Source of the DNA: an uncultured Synergistales bacterium
GTDB taxonomy: Bacteria > Synergistota > Synergistia > Synergistales > Aminobacteriaceae
NCBI GenBank assembly: GCA_905233215.1
Contig: CAJODC010000001.1
Span: 1-58,991 of the forward strand
Direction of reading: 5' to 3'
DNA length: 58,991 nucleotides
The notes under the pieces are model-generated. The model worked only from the letters and a program-made list of their open reading frames with translations, did not search any database and was not told the origin of the DNA. The translations under genes were made by a program, and so were the position numbers. Numbering within the stretch: the first letter of the stretch is position 1; the number at the start of each line of letters is the position of its first letter. Positions 15,779 to 25,137 of this stretch are shown here, one piece after another.

Positions 15779-18103
15779 ATGACAGAGTCTCTTGAGACAG
15801 GCCGTAAAACTTTTTCGTCAATGATGAGTTCTATACCGCTGGTTGAAGACAATTCGACAAATTATCTGCGTGATATGTATTCATTGAGAGATGAATTTTT
15901 CGCAAAAATTCCGCCAGAGTCACAAATTCCGCTCGTTCGTGGAGCGTGGCAGGAACTTTGGGGGAAAGCGATGCTGTCATTAACCCCTGAACACTTGAAC
16001 AGACTCGGCGAGGCTTTCGTATTCGCTGCCATAGCCCATAAAGACCAGAGAAGGAAATCAGGAGAGCCCTACATCATTCACACCCTCAACGCAGCGTTGA
16101 TCCTTGCCGGAATGAGGCTTGACACTGCCACGCTTGAAGCTGCATTGCTTCATGACGTTCTCGAGGATACTGACGTAACGCCCGAAGAACTCCGGGAGAA
16201 GTTCGGCAATGATGTCGAGACTCTTGTTGACGGCGTAACGAAACTTGCTCAGGATAAAGTCAAAGAGTTCATGTCTCGTGAAGACCTGACCGCCGAGAGC
16301 CTCAGACACATGTTTATTGTCATGGCCAAAGACATTCGAGTAGTTCTGATAAAACTTGCTGACCGTCTCCACAACATGAGGACTCTTCAGATCATGAGGC
16401 CGGAAAAACAGAAGCGAATCGCCCGTGAAACGATGGAAATTTACGCTCCTCTCGCTCACAGGCTCGGAATATATCAGATTAAGAGAGAACTCGAAGATTT
16501 ATCGTTCATGTATCTTCACCCTGAAATTTACGAGGAAGTCCAGCGTAGAGTCAAAGAAAGAATGCCTCAAATGGAGTCGGTGATAGAGAAAGCGAAGAAG
16601 ACACTCGAAGAACGTCTCAGCAAAGAAAATATCCCCTGTCGAATCAAAGGCCGTTCAAAGCACATCTACAGCATCTACGAGAAAATGCAGAGGAAGAAAA
16701 TTTCTTTCGATGAACTGTATGACATTCTCGCAGTCCGTGTACTTGTCAGCGATGTTTCAACATGTTACGCCGTTCTCGGTGTCGTTCATGCCATATGGCT
16801 TCCTGTTCCCGGACAGTTCGACGACTACATCGCCAACCCTAAGAGCAACATGTATCAGTCACTGCACACAACCGTTATGGTGTCGGGAGTGCCTCTCGAA
16901 GTTCAGATACGTACTTACGAGATGAATAACTTTGCTGAATACGGCGTTGCAGCTCACTGGGTCTACAAAGAAGGAGGAAGCAAAAAACTCCTCAAAGGTC
17001 TCAACGAAAAGTTAATGCTAGTCCGTCAAGTCATGGAAGCAGGTCAGGAAGGCGAGAACACGAAGGATTTTGTCGACATTCTCAAGACCGACATACTTTT
17101 GACCAGTGAACTTTACGTCTTCACGCCTGACGGAAAGCCGATGATACTGCCGAACGGTTCAACAGTCCTCGACTTCGCTTACGCCGTTCACACAGAAATC
17201 GGCAATCACTGCGCCGGAGCGATGATTAACGGTCGAATAGTTCAGCTCAACACACAGTTACACAGCGGAGACAGAGTAAAAATCCTCACATCGCCTCAAA
17301 CATCACCGTCAAAGGACTGGCTAAAGATCGTAAGCAGTGCCAAGACACGCAGCAAGATTCGTTCATACTTCAAGCAGGCCGAGAAAGCCGACCGTGAAGA
17401 GAAGCTCGAAAGAGGCTGGAAACTCATCGAACGTGAACTCAAACGAAGAGGACTCGAAGACGTAAAACGGGAAGATTTCAGCAACATTGATGAGGAGTTA
17501 ATCAAAGTCGGTTCAGGTTCAGCCCCTGCAGGCGAGACCGCTCAGAAATTATCGCTTGCCTACCTTCAGCACCACGCTCCAGCCTCTCAGGCTGCGCCGA
17601 TAGATTACAGCGTAAGTCAGCCGTCATTCAAGAAGAAAGACAACAAGTCTGAAGTTCTCGTTGAAGGCGAAGGAGGAGTAAGCGTAACATTCGCTAGCTG
17701 CTGCGACCCTGTGCCGGGCGATGACATTGTCGGCTACGCGTCAACAAGAAGGGGCATAACGATCCACCGTACCGAATGCAAGAACATAGCCAACAAAGAG
17801 AACGGCCGTAAAATCAAAGTCGCTTGGTCAATTCAAGATTACTCGCTGACCGGCGGAAAACGTCCCAACATGTACACGGCAAGGCTCAAAGTCGAAGGCG
17901 AAGACAGGGAAGACCTTATCACCGACACAACGAAGGCTCTCGGTCTTGAGGGAAGCAGCATCGCAGGGATTAAGGCGGTAATGTCGGGAAACAGCCTGAT
18001 GAGAATGAAGATTGAGATTCGTGTGAGGGATTTAGCGCATTTGTATTCAGCAATGTCGAGAATAAACGAAGTTCGCGGTATATTAAGCGTTGAAAGAGAG
18101 TGA
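15779..18103 (+). CDS. rel: bifunctional (p)ppGpp synthetase/hydrolase (Rel/SpoT)
   Basis: A 774-residue long RSH protein. Domains in order: HD hydrolase (about residues 80-190; HALLHDVLEDT, ADRLHNMRT), synthetase (about 260-370; RIKGRSKHIYSIYEKM, YQSLHTTV), TGS (about 425-490; YVFTPDGKPMILPNGSTV), helical/zinc region (ASCCDPVPGDDIVGY) and ACT (about 695-774). The hydrolase metal residues and the RxKD-type region are all intact, so it should both make and degrade the alarmone according to ribosome stalling. It sits 2 bases after recJ and directly before dtd; this recJ-rel-dtd order is common in Firmicutes and Synergistota. Length is as usual (about 730-780). Confidence 0.95.
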   Translation: MTESLETGRKTFSSMMSSIPLVEDNSTNYLRDMYSLRDEFFAKIPPESQIPLVRGAWQELWGKAMLSLTPEHLNRLGEAFVFAAIAHKDQRRKSGEPYIIHTLNAALILAGMRLDTATLEAALLHDVLEDTDVTPEELREKFGNDVETLVDGVTKLAQDKVKEFMSREDLTAESLRHMFIVMAKDIRVVLIKLADRLHNMRTLQIMRPEKQKRIARETMEIYAPLAHRLGIYQIKRELEDLSFMYLHPEIYEEVQRRVKERMPQMESVIEKAKKTLEERLSKENIPCRIKGRSKHIYSIYEKMQRKKISFDELYDILAVRVLVSDVSTCYAVLGVVHAIWLPVPGQFDDYIANPKSNMYQSLHTTVMVSGVPLEVQIRTYEMNNFAEYGVAAHWVYKEGGSKKLLKGLNEKLMLVRQVMEAGQEGENTKDFVDILKTDILLTSELYVFTPDGKPMILPNGSTVLDFAYAVHTEIGNHCAGAMINGRIVQLNTQLHSGDRVKILTSPQTSPSKDWLKIVSSAKTRSKIRSYFKQAEKADREEKLERGWKLIERELKRRGLEDVKREDFSNIDEELIKVGSGSAPAGETAQKLSLAYLQHHAPASQAAPIDYSVSQPSFKKKDNKSEVLVEGEGGVSVTFASCCDPVPGDDIVGYASTRRGITIHRTECKNIANKENGRKIKVAWSIQDYSLTGGKRPNMYTARLKVEGEDREDLITDTTKALGLEGSSIAGIKAVMSGNSLMRMKIEIRVRDLAHLYSAMSRINEVRGILSVERE

Positions 18104-18107
18104 TTTT

Positions 18108-18551
18108 TTGAGACTGTTAATACAGCGTGTCAAGCGTGCGTCAGTAATCATAAACGGTAAAGAAAAACGTGAAATCAATCAGGGTATGTGCGTCTTCATC
18201 GGAGTAACTCACGGCGACAAAGAGTCAAACGCTGACTGGCTGGCTGAAAAAATTTCGGGACTGAGAATTTTTGAGGACATCAACGGTAAAATTAACCTCT
18301 CGTTGAAGGACATTGACGGGGAGATTCTTTTAGTGTCTCAATTCAGCCTCTACGCCTCATGCGTTAAGGGAAGGAGACCGGGTTTCACCGATGCGGCAAG
18401 ACCTGAAGAAGCGGAAAAGCTGTATGATTATTTTGTTGACAGGGTAAAATCTCTAGGACTGAAGAACGTACAGTGCGGTGAGTTCGGAGCTGATATGGAA
18501 GTTGAAATCATCAATGATGGGCCATTGACGTTCATTATTGACAGCATTTAG
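18108..18551 (+). CDS. dtd: D-aminoacyl-tRNA deacylase
   Basis: A 147-residue Dtd. It hydrolyses D-amino acids from tRNA and so guards translation chirality. SQFSLYA (about residues 78-84) is the conserved substrate-pocket stretch and DGPLTFIID near the C-terminus carries the cross-subunit Gly-cisPro motif. The start is TTG 18108 (LRLLIQRVKRASV), 5 bases past the rel stop, since family members begin with MR-VIQRV; the earlier ATG at 18090 lies inside rel. Length fits the family (about 145-150). D-amino acids from cell-wall turnover make this enzyme useful in a wall-active operon. Confidence 0.93.
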   Translation: MRLLIQRVKRASVIINGKEKREINQGMCVFIGVTHGDKESNADWLAEKISGLRIFEDINGKINLSLKDIDGEILLVSQFSLYASCVKGRRPGFTDAARPEEAEKLYDYFVDRVKSLGLKNVQCGEFGADMEVEIINDGPLTFIIDSI

Positions 18552-18564
18552 GGAGGAAAAGAAA

Positions 18565-19200
18565 TTGCATTACAAGCGGTTCCCTTTGGGAGCGTTATGG
18601 ACGAACGGTTATTTATTTTGGGACGAAGAAACGAAAGACGCTTTTTTTGTTGACCCGGGCGGAAAGACTGAAGACGTTACGAAATTCATGAATGACAACG
18701 GATTGACGCTGAAAATGGTCATTCTCACTCACGGACATATTGACCATGTAGCCGGATTGCGTGAATTTGTTCCTTTTGTCGGCGATAATATCTACATCGG
18801 CAGGAATGACGCTGACACACTCAAGCACCCGTCAAAAGAGTTACAGGAACTTTTAGGGGTAAATTTTGATGGACTGGAAAAATTCCGAGAAGTTGATGAC
18901 GGAAGAGTGATAGATTTTCCCGGTTACACGATAAAAGTTATCGCCACTCCCGGACACACTGAGGGCAGTGTATGTTTTCTTGTTACTGACAGGGAAGGAC
19001 ATAGAGTCCTCGTGTCGGGCGACACTCTTTTTGCTCAAAGCGTTGGAAGAACTGACCTTGAGGGCGGAGACTGGCTGAAGCTGGAGAACTCATTGAAGAG
19101 ACTGGCTGAATTTGATGACGGACTTCATGTTTTGCCCGGGCACGGCCCTGATACGAGCATCGGCAGTGAACGTGAATTGAATCCATATTGGCCGAGATAG
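18565..19200 (+). CDS. metallo-beta-lactamase-fold hydrolase (glyoxalase II/YcbL-like)
   Basis: A 211-residue MBL-fold enzyme. THGHIDH (about residues 54-60) is the HxHxDH metal motif; TPGHTEGSVCF, GDTLFAQSVGRTDLEGG and LPGHGPDT supply the further His and Asp ligands. The pattern, with GRTD after the bridging Asp, is typical of the YcbL/GloB-like branch that hydrolyses thioesters such as S-lactoylglutathione or similar. The start is TTG 18565 with GGGAGG 8 bases upstream; the ORF extension to 18538 lies in dtd. It is next to dtd and mreB, an order kept in many anaerobes. The real substrate is not known. Confidence 0.88.
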   Translation: MHYKRFPLGALWTNGYLFWDEETKDAFFVDPGGKTEDVTKFMNDNGLTLKMVILTHGHIDHVAGLREFVPFVGDNIYIGRNDADTLKHPSKELQELLGVNFDGLEKFREVDDGRVIDFPGYTIKVIATPGHTEGSVCFLVTDREGHRVLVSGDTLFAQSVGRTDLEGGDWLKLENSLKRLAEFDDGLHVLPGHGPDTSIGSERELNPYWPR

Positions 19201-19216
19201 GGACGGAGAAATTATC

Positions 19217-20263
19217 ATGTTCAATATATTTTCAAACGTTCTTGGAATGGACGTTGGAATAGATTTAGGCTCATCAAATACAGTCGCTTACGTCAAAGAC
19301 AAGGGCATAGTCTTCAGTGAACCTTCAGCAGTGGCAGGAAGAAGGAGACCACGCGGAGAAGGTTACGAGATTATAGCAGTCGGCGAGGCGGCAAAGGCGA
19401 TGTCAGGGAAAGTCCCCCACGGCATAGAAGCTGTGTGGCCTCTCGAAGGCGGAGTGATTGCTAATTTCGACATGACTCAGGAACTTTTGAAGTACTGCCT
19501 GAAACGTGTCAGTTCAAACAGTACTTTCATGATGCACCCGAAAGTTGTAATCTCAATTCCTGCCGAAGTTACCGAAGTTGAGAGGAAAGCCGTCATTGAT
19601 GCCACGCTTGGAGCCGGAGCGAGTGAGGCTTATGTTGTCGAAGAACCCATCAGCGCGGCACTCGGAGTCGGTCTTCCTATCGACAAGCCATCGGGCTGTA
19701 TGGTGATAGACATCGGCGGAGGCACAAGCGAAGTCAGCGTTATATCGCTCGGCGGTGTGGTCGTAACAAGTTCTCTCAGGACTGCCGGAAAGATGATGGA
19801 CAACGCAATAATTGCTATGGTCAGACAGCGTTACGCCTTGCTCATTGGCGAGACGACAGCCGAAGAAGTCAAAAACACAATAGGCTCTGCCCTTCCTTTA
19901 GAGCCTGAGATGGAGATGAACGTTAAAGGCCGTGATTTGTCGGACGGTCTGCCGAAAAGCGATACAGTCTCATCTGTTGAAGTGCGTGAGGCAATGGAAC
20001 CGATATTCAAGTCAATCGAAGACATGGTGAAAGTCGCATTGGAGAAGATGCCTCCTGAACTGGCAAAAGATGTTGTCGACAGGGGAATAATTCTCACAGG
20101 AGGCGTGGCGATGATGAGAGGCTTGAGCGAGAGATTATCACGAGCAGTCAACACACCGGTTATAGCGGCCGAACAGCCTCTAAACTCGGTGGCTCTTGGT
20201 CTAGGGAAAATTCTCGACAATCTCGGAACGATGCGTAAAGTTCTTCAGAGAACATCACGCTGA
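19217..20263 (+). CDS. mreB: rod-shape-determining protein MreB
   Basis: A 348-residue actin-like ATPase. GIDLGSSNTVAYVK (about residues 13-26) is the phosphate 1 loop, VIDIGGGTSEVSVIS (about 155-169) phosphate 2, and GIILTGGVAMMRGL (about 288-301) the adenosine motif. The N-terminal MFNIFSN could be the membrane-anchoring helix. It forms filaments at the inner membrane and steers lateral wall synthesis by the elongasome. ATG with GGAG 9 bases upstream. Its stop codon overlaps the mreC start (TGATGA at 20261-20266), and mreC, mreD and PBP2 follow in one operon. Length is normal. Confidence 0.95.
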   Translation: MFNIFSNVLGMDVGIDLGSSNTVAYVKDKGIVFSEPSAVAGRRRPRGEGYEIIAVGEAAKAMSGKVPHGIEAVWPLEGGVIANFDMTQELLKYCLKRVSSNSTFMMHPKVVISIPAEVTEVERKAVIDATLGAGASEAYVVEEPISAALGVGLPIDKPSGCMVIDIGGGTSEVSVISLGGVVVTSSLRTAGKMMDNAIIAMVRQRYALLIGETTAEEVKNTIGSALPLEPEMEMNVKGRDLSDGLPKSDTVSSVEVREAMEPIFKSIEDMVKVALEKMPPELAKDVVDRGIILTGGVAMMRGLSERLSRAVNTPVIAAEQPLNSVALGLGKILDNLGTMRKVLQRTSR

Positions 20264-21027
20264 TGAACAACAGAAGGACAGCCGCAAGAGAGTTCGTTCA
20301 CGGAATGACGGCTCTAATTCTCGCAATGTTCCTGTTGGGAGTGAGCAGCGGACTCGGTGTCATCAAGAATATTGTCGACATTTGGGGGGCTTTGCTGTCA
20401 GTACCTGAATACCCTGCTGTTGTGATGAGGGAATTTTATCAGTCATGGCGTTCATGGTCTCATGACAAGAGCTTTCTCAGCAGTGAAGTGAAACGCTTGA
20501 GGAGTGAGAACGCTGAATTACGGCTCGAACTTGCTAAAGTGTCAGGCAGTAAAATTTATTCTGAAGACAGAAGCCAGAAGACAGCCCGTGTAACTCTTCG
20601 TGCGCCGATGTCATGGTGGAGCGAAATCAGGATAGACAGAGGCTCACAGGACAATATCGCTCAAGGTCAGGCCGTGTTCAGTTCAGGTTACTTGATAGGC
20701 AGGGTCAGCACTGTCTCAAGAATGTCATCGTGGGCTGAACTGATAACATCATCATCGTTCATGATACCGGCAGTGATTGACCAGACACGCGAACTCGGAG
20801 TGATTGCCGGAGACGGTAACGGCTCTGTGCTTCTGAAGTACATTCCAGCCGGAAGGGGAGTACGTTCGGGAATGAAGGTCAGTACGGCCATGATTGGCGA
20901 CCAGTTACCGCCGGGACTGCCGATCGGGAAGATTGCCGGAGAGTTCATAGCAGGCACAGACGGCTACATGACATACAGGATTGAGCCGGGAGCGGATATA
21001 TCGAGTTTTTACACGGTGGAATACTGA
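20263..21027 (+). CDS. mreC: rod-shape-determining protein MreC
   Basis: A 254-residue single-pass membrane protein: TM helix at about 13-35, a coiled coil (VKRLRSENAELRLELAKV, about 72-90), and a periplasmic beta-domain with INRGSQD-like RIDRGSQDNIAQGQAV and GYLIGRVSTVS. It bridges MreB to the wall synthases and PBP2. Start and stop overlap with mreB and mreD by 1 base each. Fits the family in length and domain order. Confidence 0.92.
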   Translation: MNNRRTAAREFVHGMTALILAMFLLGVSSGLGVIKNIVDIWGALLSVPEYPAVVMREFYQSWRSWSHDKSFLSSEVKRLRSENAELRLELAKVSGSKIYSEDRSQKTARVTLRAPMSWWSEIRIDRGSQDNIAQGQAVFSSGYLIGRVSTVSRMSSWAELITSSSFMIPAVIDQTRELGVIAGDGNGSVLLKYIPAGRGVRSGMKVSTAMIGDQLPPGLPIGKIAGEFIAGTDGYMTYRIEPGADISSFYTVEY

Positions 21028-21500
21028 TGACACTGATTATACTTTGGCTGATACAGGATTTGCTGACGGTCTTCACTGGAGGTACTATGCAGGTTCCGGG
21101 ACTGTTCATGCTCGGCTTGGTGTTCAGGTTATTGTTCTGTGAAATCGGAAACGATGATGAAAGCGTATGGGCTGTATGGCTTGCGTTTGCCGGGGGGCTT
21201 TTATGGGATCTTCGGTGGATAGGGATACCGGGATTCTTCACGCTCGGTTACGTCATTGTCGTTCTGATTGTCATACAGGTCTGGGGGATAATTCCTCCTC
21301 ATGGCCGTGCATCAGGTACGGGGCTGATAGTCTTTCTGCTTCTTGAATGCTCACAGCTCATACCGCCTCTTCTGCCTCTGTTGATACTCGGAGGCTCAAC
21401 GGGAGGAAGCTATTTCGTCTGGCAGCAGACATATTCACTTCCTGCGATACTTTTCACGATGTATTTGTATTTCAAGAAAGTCAAGGACACGAATTTATAA
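21027..21500 (+). CDS. mreD: rod-shape-determining protein MreD
   Basis: A 157-residue polytopic protein with about five hydrophobic helices and little sequence conservation, in the standard place between mreC and PBP2. GLLWDLRWIGIPGFFTLGYV (about 60-80) matches the MreD motif G-L-D-----G-G----Y. It is a membrane component of the elongasome. Assignment rests on position, size, helices and that motif. Starts on the mreC stop codon (1-base overlap) and ends on the PBP2 ATG. Confidence 0.8.
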   Translation: MTLIILWLIQDLLTVFTGGTMQVPGLFMLGLVFRLLFCEIGNDDESVWAVWLAFAGGLLWDLRWIGIPGFFTLGYVIVVLIVIQVWGIIPPHGRASGTGLIVFLLLECSQLIPPLLPLLILGGSTGGSYFVWQQTYSLPAILFTMYLYFKKVKDTNL

Positions 21501-23212
21501 TGGAAATTTTAGACACGAGACTGAAATTATTTTTGTGGGGAATAATTTTGTCGGCCATGATGTTAATCGGCGGTCTTTATTTCTGTCAAATATATCAGGG
21601 CGATAAGTATATCAGTCTAGCGCACAGCAACAGACTCAGAATGATAAGATTTCCAGCTCCTAGAGGCGAAATTTTTGACAGAAACGGAGTCCCATTGGCC
21701 GTCAATGATACAACGTTCAGCATAATGGGCTATCCTCTTGACCTGAATACCCCCGAAAAGTTACAGAAGTTGAGCGATGTTCTCATGAAGCACGGAATAC
21801 CCTTCACGGTTTCTGACTTAGAGAAGACGATAAAACAGCAGAGATTAGCCCCTTACCGTGTCATGAAGATAGTACCCAATCTCACAATGACACAGATGGC
21901 CGACCTTGTAGCCGATTACGAATTTCCCCGTGAACTTTTCCCCCTAAGCGTTTGGCGTAGGACTTATCCTGCCGGTACGACAGCGGCTAATATCATAGGC
22001 TATGTCGGCGAAATCTCGGAGTCTGAACTTAAAGCACGAAGCGAAGAAGGTTACAGGGGCGGTGATATTGTCGGCAAGAGCGGAATCGAACGCTCATACG
22101 AGTCAGTCCTGAGAGGCGAGCCGGGACGAGAAGCACTTGAGGTTGACGCAAGAGGCCGAAAGATTCGCACACTAGACGCTAACCCGGCAGTCAAGGGTGA
22201 AGACATCAGACTGACAATCGACATGGGAGCGCAGAAATTAGCGGTCGAACTCCTGAAGAACTGGAAGGGCGCAATAATAGCGATGGACGTTCACACTGGA
22301 GCGGTTGTGGCGTTAGCGTCAAGTCCTGTTTACGATAACAACCCGTTAGCTTGGGGAGTGTCGGCGCGTGAATGGAACGCTTTTATGTCTGACCCTGAAA
22401 GACCGATGCTTAACCGAGCTATTGCCGGAGTCTATCCGCCTGCTTCAACGTTCAAGGCGTTCATGTCGATAGCTTCGCTTGAGGAGAATATCATCACTCA
22501 GTCAACAATGATTTCATGCAGAGGCGGTCTTCGTTTCGGTTCACACTTGTTCAAGTGCTGGAAACATTCCGGTCATGGCTCTCTGAACGTCATCGGAGGG
22601 CTTCAGCATTCATGCGATGTATTTTTCTATCAGGTCGGACTGAGAACTGGAATAGACAAGCTGATTAAATGGGGCAGAAAATTTCACTTAGGCGAGCCTA
22701 CAGGGATTGACTTACCCGGCGAGAGCGGCGGAAACATTGCCGGGCCCGAATGGAAATTGAGACGCTTCAAAACCGCTTGGGCAGGAGGCGACACAGTGAA
22801 TTACTCGATAGGACAGGGCTATATGCTGATGACACCAGTACAAATAGCGAGGGTATACGCAGCGATTGCCAACGGCGGAAAGATGGTAACGCCTCACTTG
22901 TGCAGCAAGGGCTACGCTCCTCCCGAAGACATCGAACTTGACCCCGTGAAACTCGAAATCGTCAGGCGGGGTCTTGAGGCTGTCGTGAGTCGCGGGACTG
23001 GCTCAAGGGCCGGGCGTTTCGGAGTACACGTGGCAGGCAAGACCGGGACTGCTCAGAACTCACACGGAGATGACCACGCACTATTTGCCGGTTACGCCCC
23101 TGCGGAGGATCCGAAATACGTAGCGGTTGCGGTAATCGAAGGCGGTAAACACGGCAGCAGCGTGGCAGGACCATTAGTCGGCCAAATGCTTGCTCACTTA
23201 TTGTCTCACTGA
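21500..23212 (+). CDS. mrdA: penicillin-binding protein 2 (class B transpeptidase)
   Basis: A 570-residue class B PBP. TM anchor at about 8-28, dimer/pedestal domain, then the transpeptidase with PPASTFKAFMS (SxxK Ser near residue 317), HSCD for the SxN motif near residue 370, and AGKTGTAQN (KTG near residue 510). It crosslinks lateral-wall peptidoglycan. The true start is ATG 21500, touching the mreD stop; the upstream ORF extension to 21347 is the mreD frame shadow. A RodA glycosyltransferase gene usually follows but is absent here, because the next gene is convergent. PBP2 is the last gene of the elongasome operon. Confidence 0.93.
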   Translation: MEILDTRLKLFLWGIILSAMMLIGGLYFCQIYQGDKYISLAHSNRLRMIRFPAPRGEIFDRNGVPLAVNDTTFSIMGYPLDLNTPEKLQKLSDVLMKHGIPFTVSDLEKTIKQQRLAPYRVMKIVPNLTMTQMADLVADYEFPRELFPLSVWRRTYPAGTTAANIIGYVGEISESELKARSEEGYRGGDIVGKSGIERSYESVLRGEPGREALEVDARGRKIRTLDANPAVKGEDIRLTIDMGAQKLAVELLKNWKGAIIAMDVHTGAVVALASSPVYDNNPLAWGVSAREWNAFMSDPERPMLNRAIAGVYPPASTFKAFMSIASLEENIITQSTMISCRGGLRFGSHLFKCWKHSGHGSLNVIGGLQHSCDVFFYQVGLRTGIDKLIKWGRKFHLGEPTGIDLPGESGGNIAGPEWKLRRFKTAWAGGDTVNYSIGQGYMLMTPVQIARVYAAIANGGKMVTPHLCSKGYAPPEDIELDPVKLEIVRRGLEAVVSRGTGSRAGRFGVHVAGKTGTAQNSHGDDHALFAGYAPAEDPKYVAVAVIEGGKHGSSVAGPLVGQMLAHLLSH

Positions 23213-23213
23213 C

Positions 23214-24077
23214 TTAGCCCCCGTAGTACTTGATGAGAGTCTGAGTGCCGTTCTCGCCGAAGCCGTCATCTTCGAGCTGTCTGTAATGATTCATTACCGT
23301 CAGCAAAACATCAAGGTCTAAACCTTCCTTTTTGGACTCGTCAGCGGCGAGTATCATGTCTTTGACGAAATGACGAATTGAGAATGTAGCCGTGAAATCA
23401 CGGTCGAGAATCTTCGGGCCTGCGCTTTCGAGCTGTTTTGAGGAAGCACCGCCTGTAGACACGGCACGGAGGAACTTGGGCATGTCGAGTCCCTTATTCC
23501 TTGCGTAAGTCATGGCCTCACAGACTCCGGCGATTGTTCCGGCGATGATGATCTGATTCGCAAGTTTAGTGTGCTGACCGTTTCCGGCCTCGCCCATGTA
23601 GTTTATGTTAGTTCCCATTGCCCTGAACAGCGGAAGGCACGCCCTGTAATCTTCCTCATCGCCTCCGACCATGATTGAGAGCGCAGCATCTTTGGCACCG
23701 TTCACGCCTCCAGTAACAGGAGCATCGAGAAAGTGAACGCCTCTTCTTTCTGCCTCATCGTGGATCATTTTGGCAAGCGAGGGGCTTGTTGTGGTCATGT
23801 CGATAATGTAAGAGCCTTCCTTCATCGAGTCGAGTAATCCTCCTGAAGCGAAGTAGACTTCCTCGACATCTTTCGGGAAACCGAGCATAGTTATCGCAAC
23901 ATCGGCGTTTCTCGCGCAGTCATGAACGGAACTGTGATACCTTGCGCCAATGCTGATGATGTCGTAGACTTTCATTATTGAACGTGCGAATACGTCAACG
24001 CTGAAACCGAGTTTGATTAAATTCTTTATCATGGGTTTTCCCATTTTCCCTGCGCCTATGAAGGCTATATTTTTCAT
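23214..24077 (-). CDS. NAD(P)-dependent beta-hydroxyacid dehydrogenase (3-hydroxyisobutyrate dehydrogenase/GarR-like)
   Basis: A 287-residue enzyme. IAFIGAGKMGKPMIKNLIK (residues 4-22) is the Rossmann GxGxxG region. Substrate and catalytic motifs are DAPVTGGVNGAKDAALSIMVGG (about 123-144) and the catalytic Lys in GNGQHTKLANQI (about 167-178). The family oxidises 3-hydroxyisobutyrate, tartronate semialdehyde or similar. The start is ATG 24077 preceded by CAGGAGGAT; the longer ORF to 24188 has no such site. Divergent from the glycosyltransferase. The exact substrate is open; tartronate semialdehyde reductase and 3-hydroxypropionate-type roles are equally plausible. Confidence 0.88.
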   Translation of the reverse strand: MKNIAFIGAGKMGKPMIKNLIKLGFSVDVFARSIMKVYDIISIGARYHSSVHDCARNADVAITMLGFPKDVEEVYFASGGLLDSMKEGSYIIDMTTTSPSLAKMIHDEAERRGVHFLDAPVTGGVNGAKDAALSIMVGGDEEDYRACLPLFRAMGTNINYMGEAGNGQHTKLANQIIIAGTIAGVCEAMTYARNKGLDMPKFLRAVSTGGASSKQLESAGPKILDRDFTATFSIRHFVKDMILAADESKKEGLDLDVLLTVMNHYRQLEDDGFGENGTQTLIKYYGG

Positions 24078-24104
24078 GATTGCAATATCCTCCTGATGAA
24101 ATGC

Positions 24105-24110
24105 TATAAT
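24105..24110 (+). promoter_or_regulatory. extended -10 promoter before the glycosyltransferase gene
   Basis: TGCTATAAT (TGn extended -10, TATAAT at 24105-24110) lies 47 bases before the ATG at 24158. No strong -35 box is seen. The same TGCTATAAT occurs before mfd, at 30.8 kb and at 48.5 kb. Confidence 0.5.
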
Positions 24111-24157
24111 CGGCTTAGTGAAGATAATATCACAGAAAGGATCTGAACATTCACAAA

Positions 24158-25096
24158 ATGCTGCGCCGTATCTCCGTAGTCTTAGCATCTTACAACGGCA
24201 TCAAGTTCATTGGTGAACAGCTCGACTCTATACGCGAACAAATCAAACGCCCTGATGAAGTCATCATCGCTGACGATAAATCAACTGACGGAACTTTTGA
24301 GTATTGTAAACAGTACGTAGTTGACAATAATTTATTGAAATGGACTGTCTACAGTAACACGCAAAATCTCGGTGTCAACAAAAATTTCCGTGAGGCTCTG
24401 AAAAGGGCGACAGGTGATTACATTTTCACTTGCGATCAAGATGACGTTTGGACACCCGACAAAATTTCCTCAATGATTCAGGTAATGGACGAACGCCCGG
24501 AAATATTATTGCTCTGCTCGAACTATCTTCCGATGAGGGACGGCGAGATTATTCACGCTCACGTCAGGAACATTTCACGTGATGACGGCACTGTGATTCC
24601 TATGAGGCTCAAAAAGTTTTGGCTCGGAAATTTACGGCCCGGCTGCACGTTCTGTTTCAGAAGAGAACTGCTCTCACGCTTCAGCATCATGGACGTTCCA
24701 GAAAGAGCGCATGACTCGATGTTGTGGAAGTACGCAATCGTCGCTGACGGATTGTACCTCTTGAACCGTCAGCTCATACTCTACAGACGGCACGAGTCTA
24801 ATTCGACAAATCAATTCGACCGCAAACCCATAACATTAAAGCAGAGAATAGAAATTTCGGACAGCGAGATAGAATTTCACAGAAAATTTCTTGACTGTTC
24901 CGAAAAACTCGGAATACCGCCGAAAAATCAGAAAGCGTTGAAAGGGAAGATGAAATTTCTTGAACGAAGAAAGAAAATTCTCTCACGTCATAATACCTTC
25001 TTGATCTCGCTCTTCGTTCTCTTCAACATGAAATATTACCCGACATTCCGAAACGCTCTCTCGGATATTTACGCTGCCTTGAAGCTCAAAGGCTAG
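24158..25096 (+). CDS. family 2 glycosyltransferase
   Basis: A 312-residue GT-A enzyme. ISVVLASYNGIKFIGEQLDS (about residues 5-24) and EVIIADDKSTDGT (about 35-47) are the nucleotide-sugar fold, and FTCDQDDVW (about 88-96) holds the DXD-type metal site, typical of rhamnosyltransferase-like GT2. It ends with a basic, partly hydrophobic helix. No signal peptide, so a cytoplasmic membrane-associated enzyme that adds a sugar to a lipopolysaccharide or glycan is likely. The nearest ribosome site (AAAGGA) is about 16 bases upstream, so the initiation context is weak. It stands alone, away from other polysaccharide genes. Confidence 0.85.
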   Translation: MLRRISVVLASYNGIKFIGEQLDSIREQIKRPDEVIIADDKSTDGTFEYCKQYVVDNNLLKWTVYSNTQNLGVNKNFREALKRATGDYIFTCDQDDVWTPDKISSMIQVMDERPEILLLCSNYLPMRDGEIIHAHVRNISRDDGTVIPMRLKKFWLGNLRPGCTFCFRRELLSRFSIMDVPERAHDSMLWKYAIVADGLYLLNRQLILYRRHESNSTNQFDRKPITLKQRIEISDSEIEFHRKFLDCSEKLGIPPKNQKALKGKMKFLERRKKILSRHNTFLISLFVLFNMKYYPTFRNALSDIYAALKLKG

Positions 25097-25105
25097 CGGT
25101 CATGC

Positions 25106-25111
25106 TATAAT
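25106..25111 (+). promoter_or_regulatory. extended -10 promoter of mfd
   Basis: TGCTATAAT with TATAAT at 25106-25111 lies 26 bases before the TTG start of mfd, right after the glycosyltransferase stop. Confidence 0.5.
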
Positions 25112-25137
25112 CTCGGCAAAAACGGAGAGTTCCCTAT

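Noticed and set aside
21347-21500. Longer PBP2 start at 21347
   Set aside because: The extra 51 codons lie inside mreD and the signal anchor begins at the ATG 21500.
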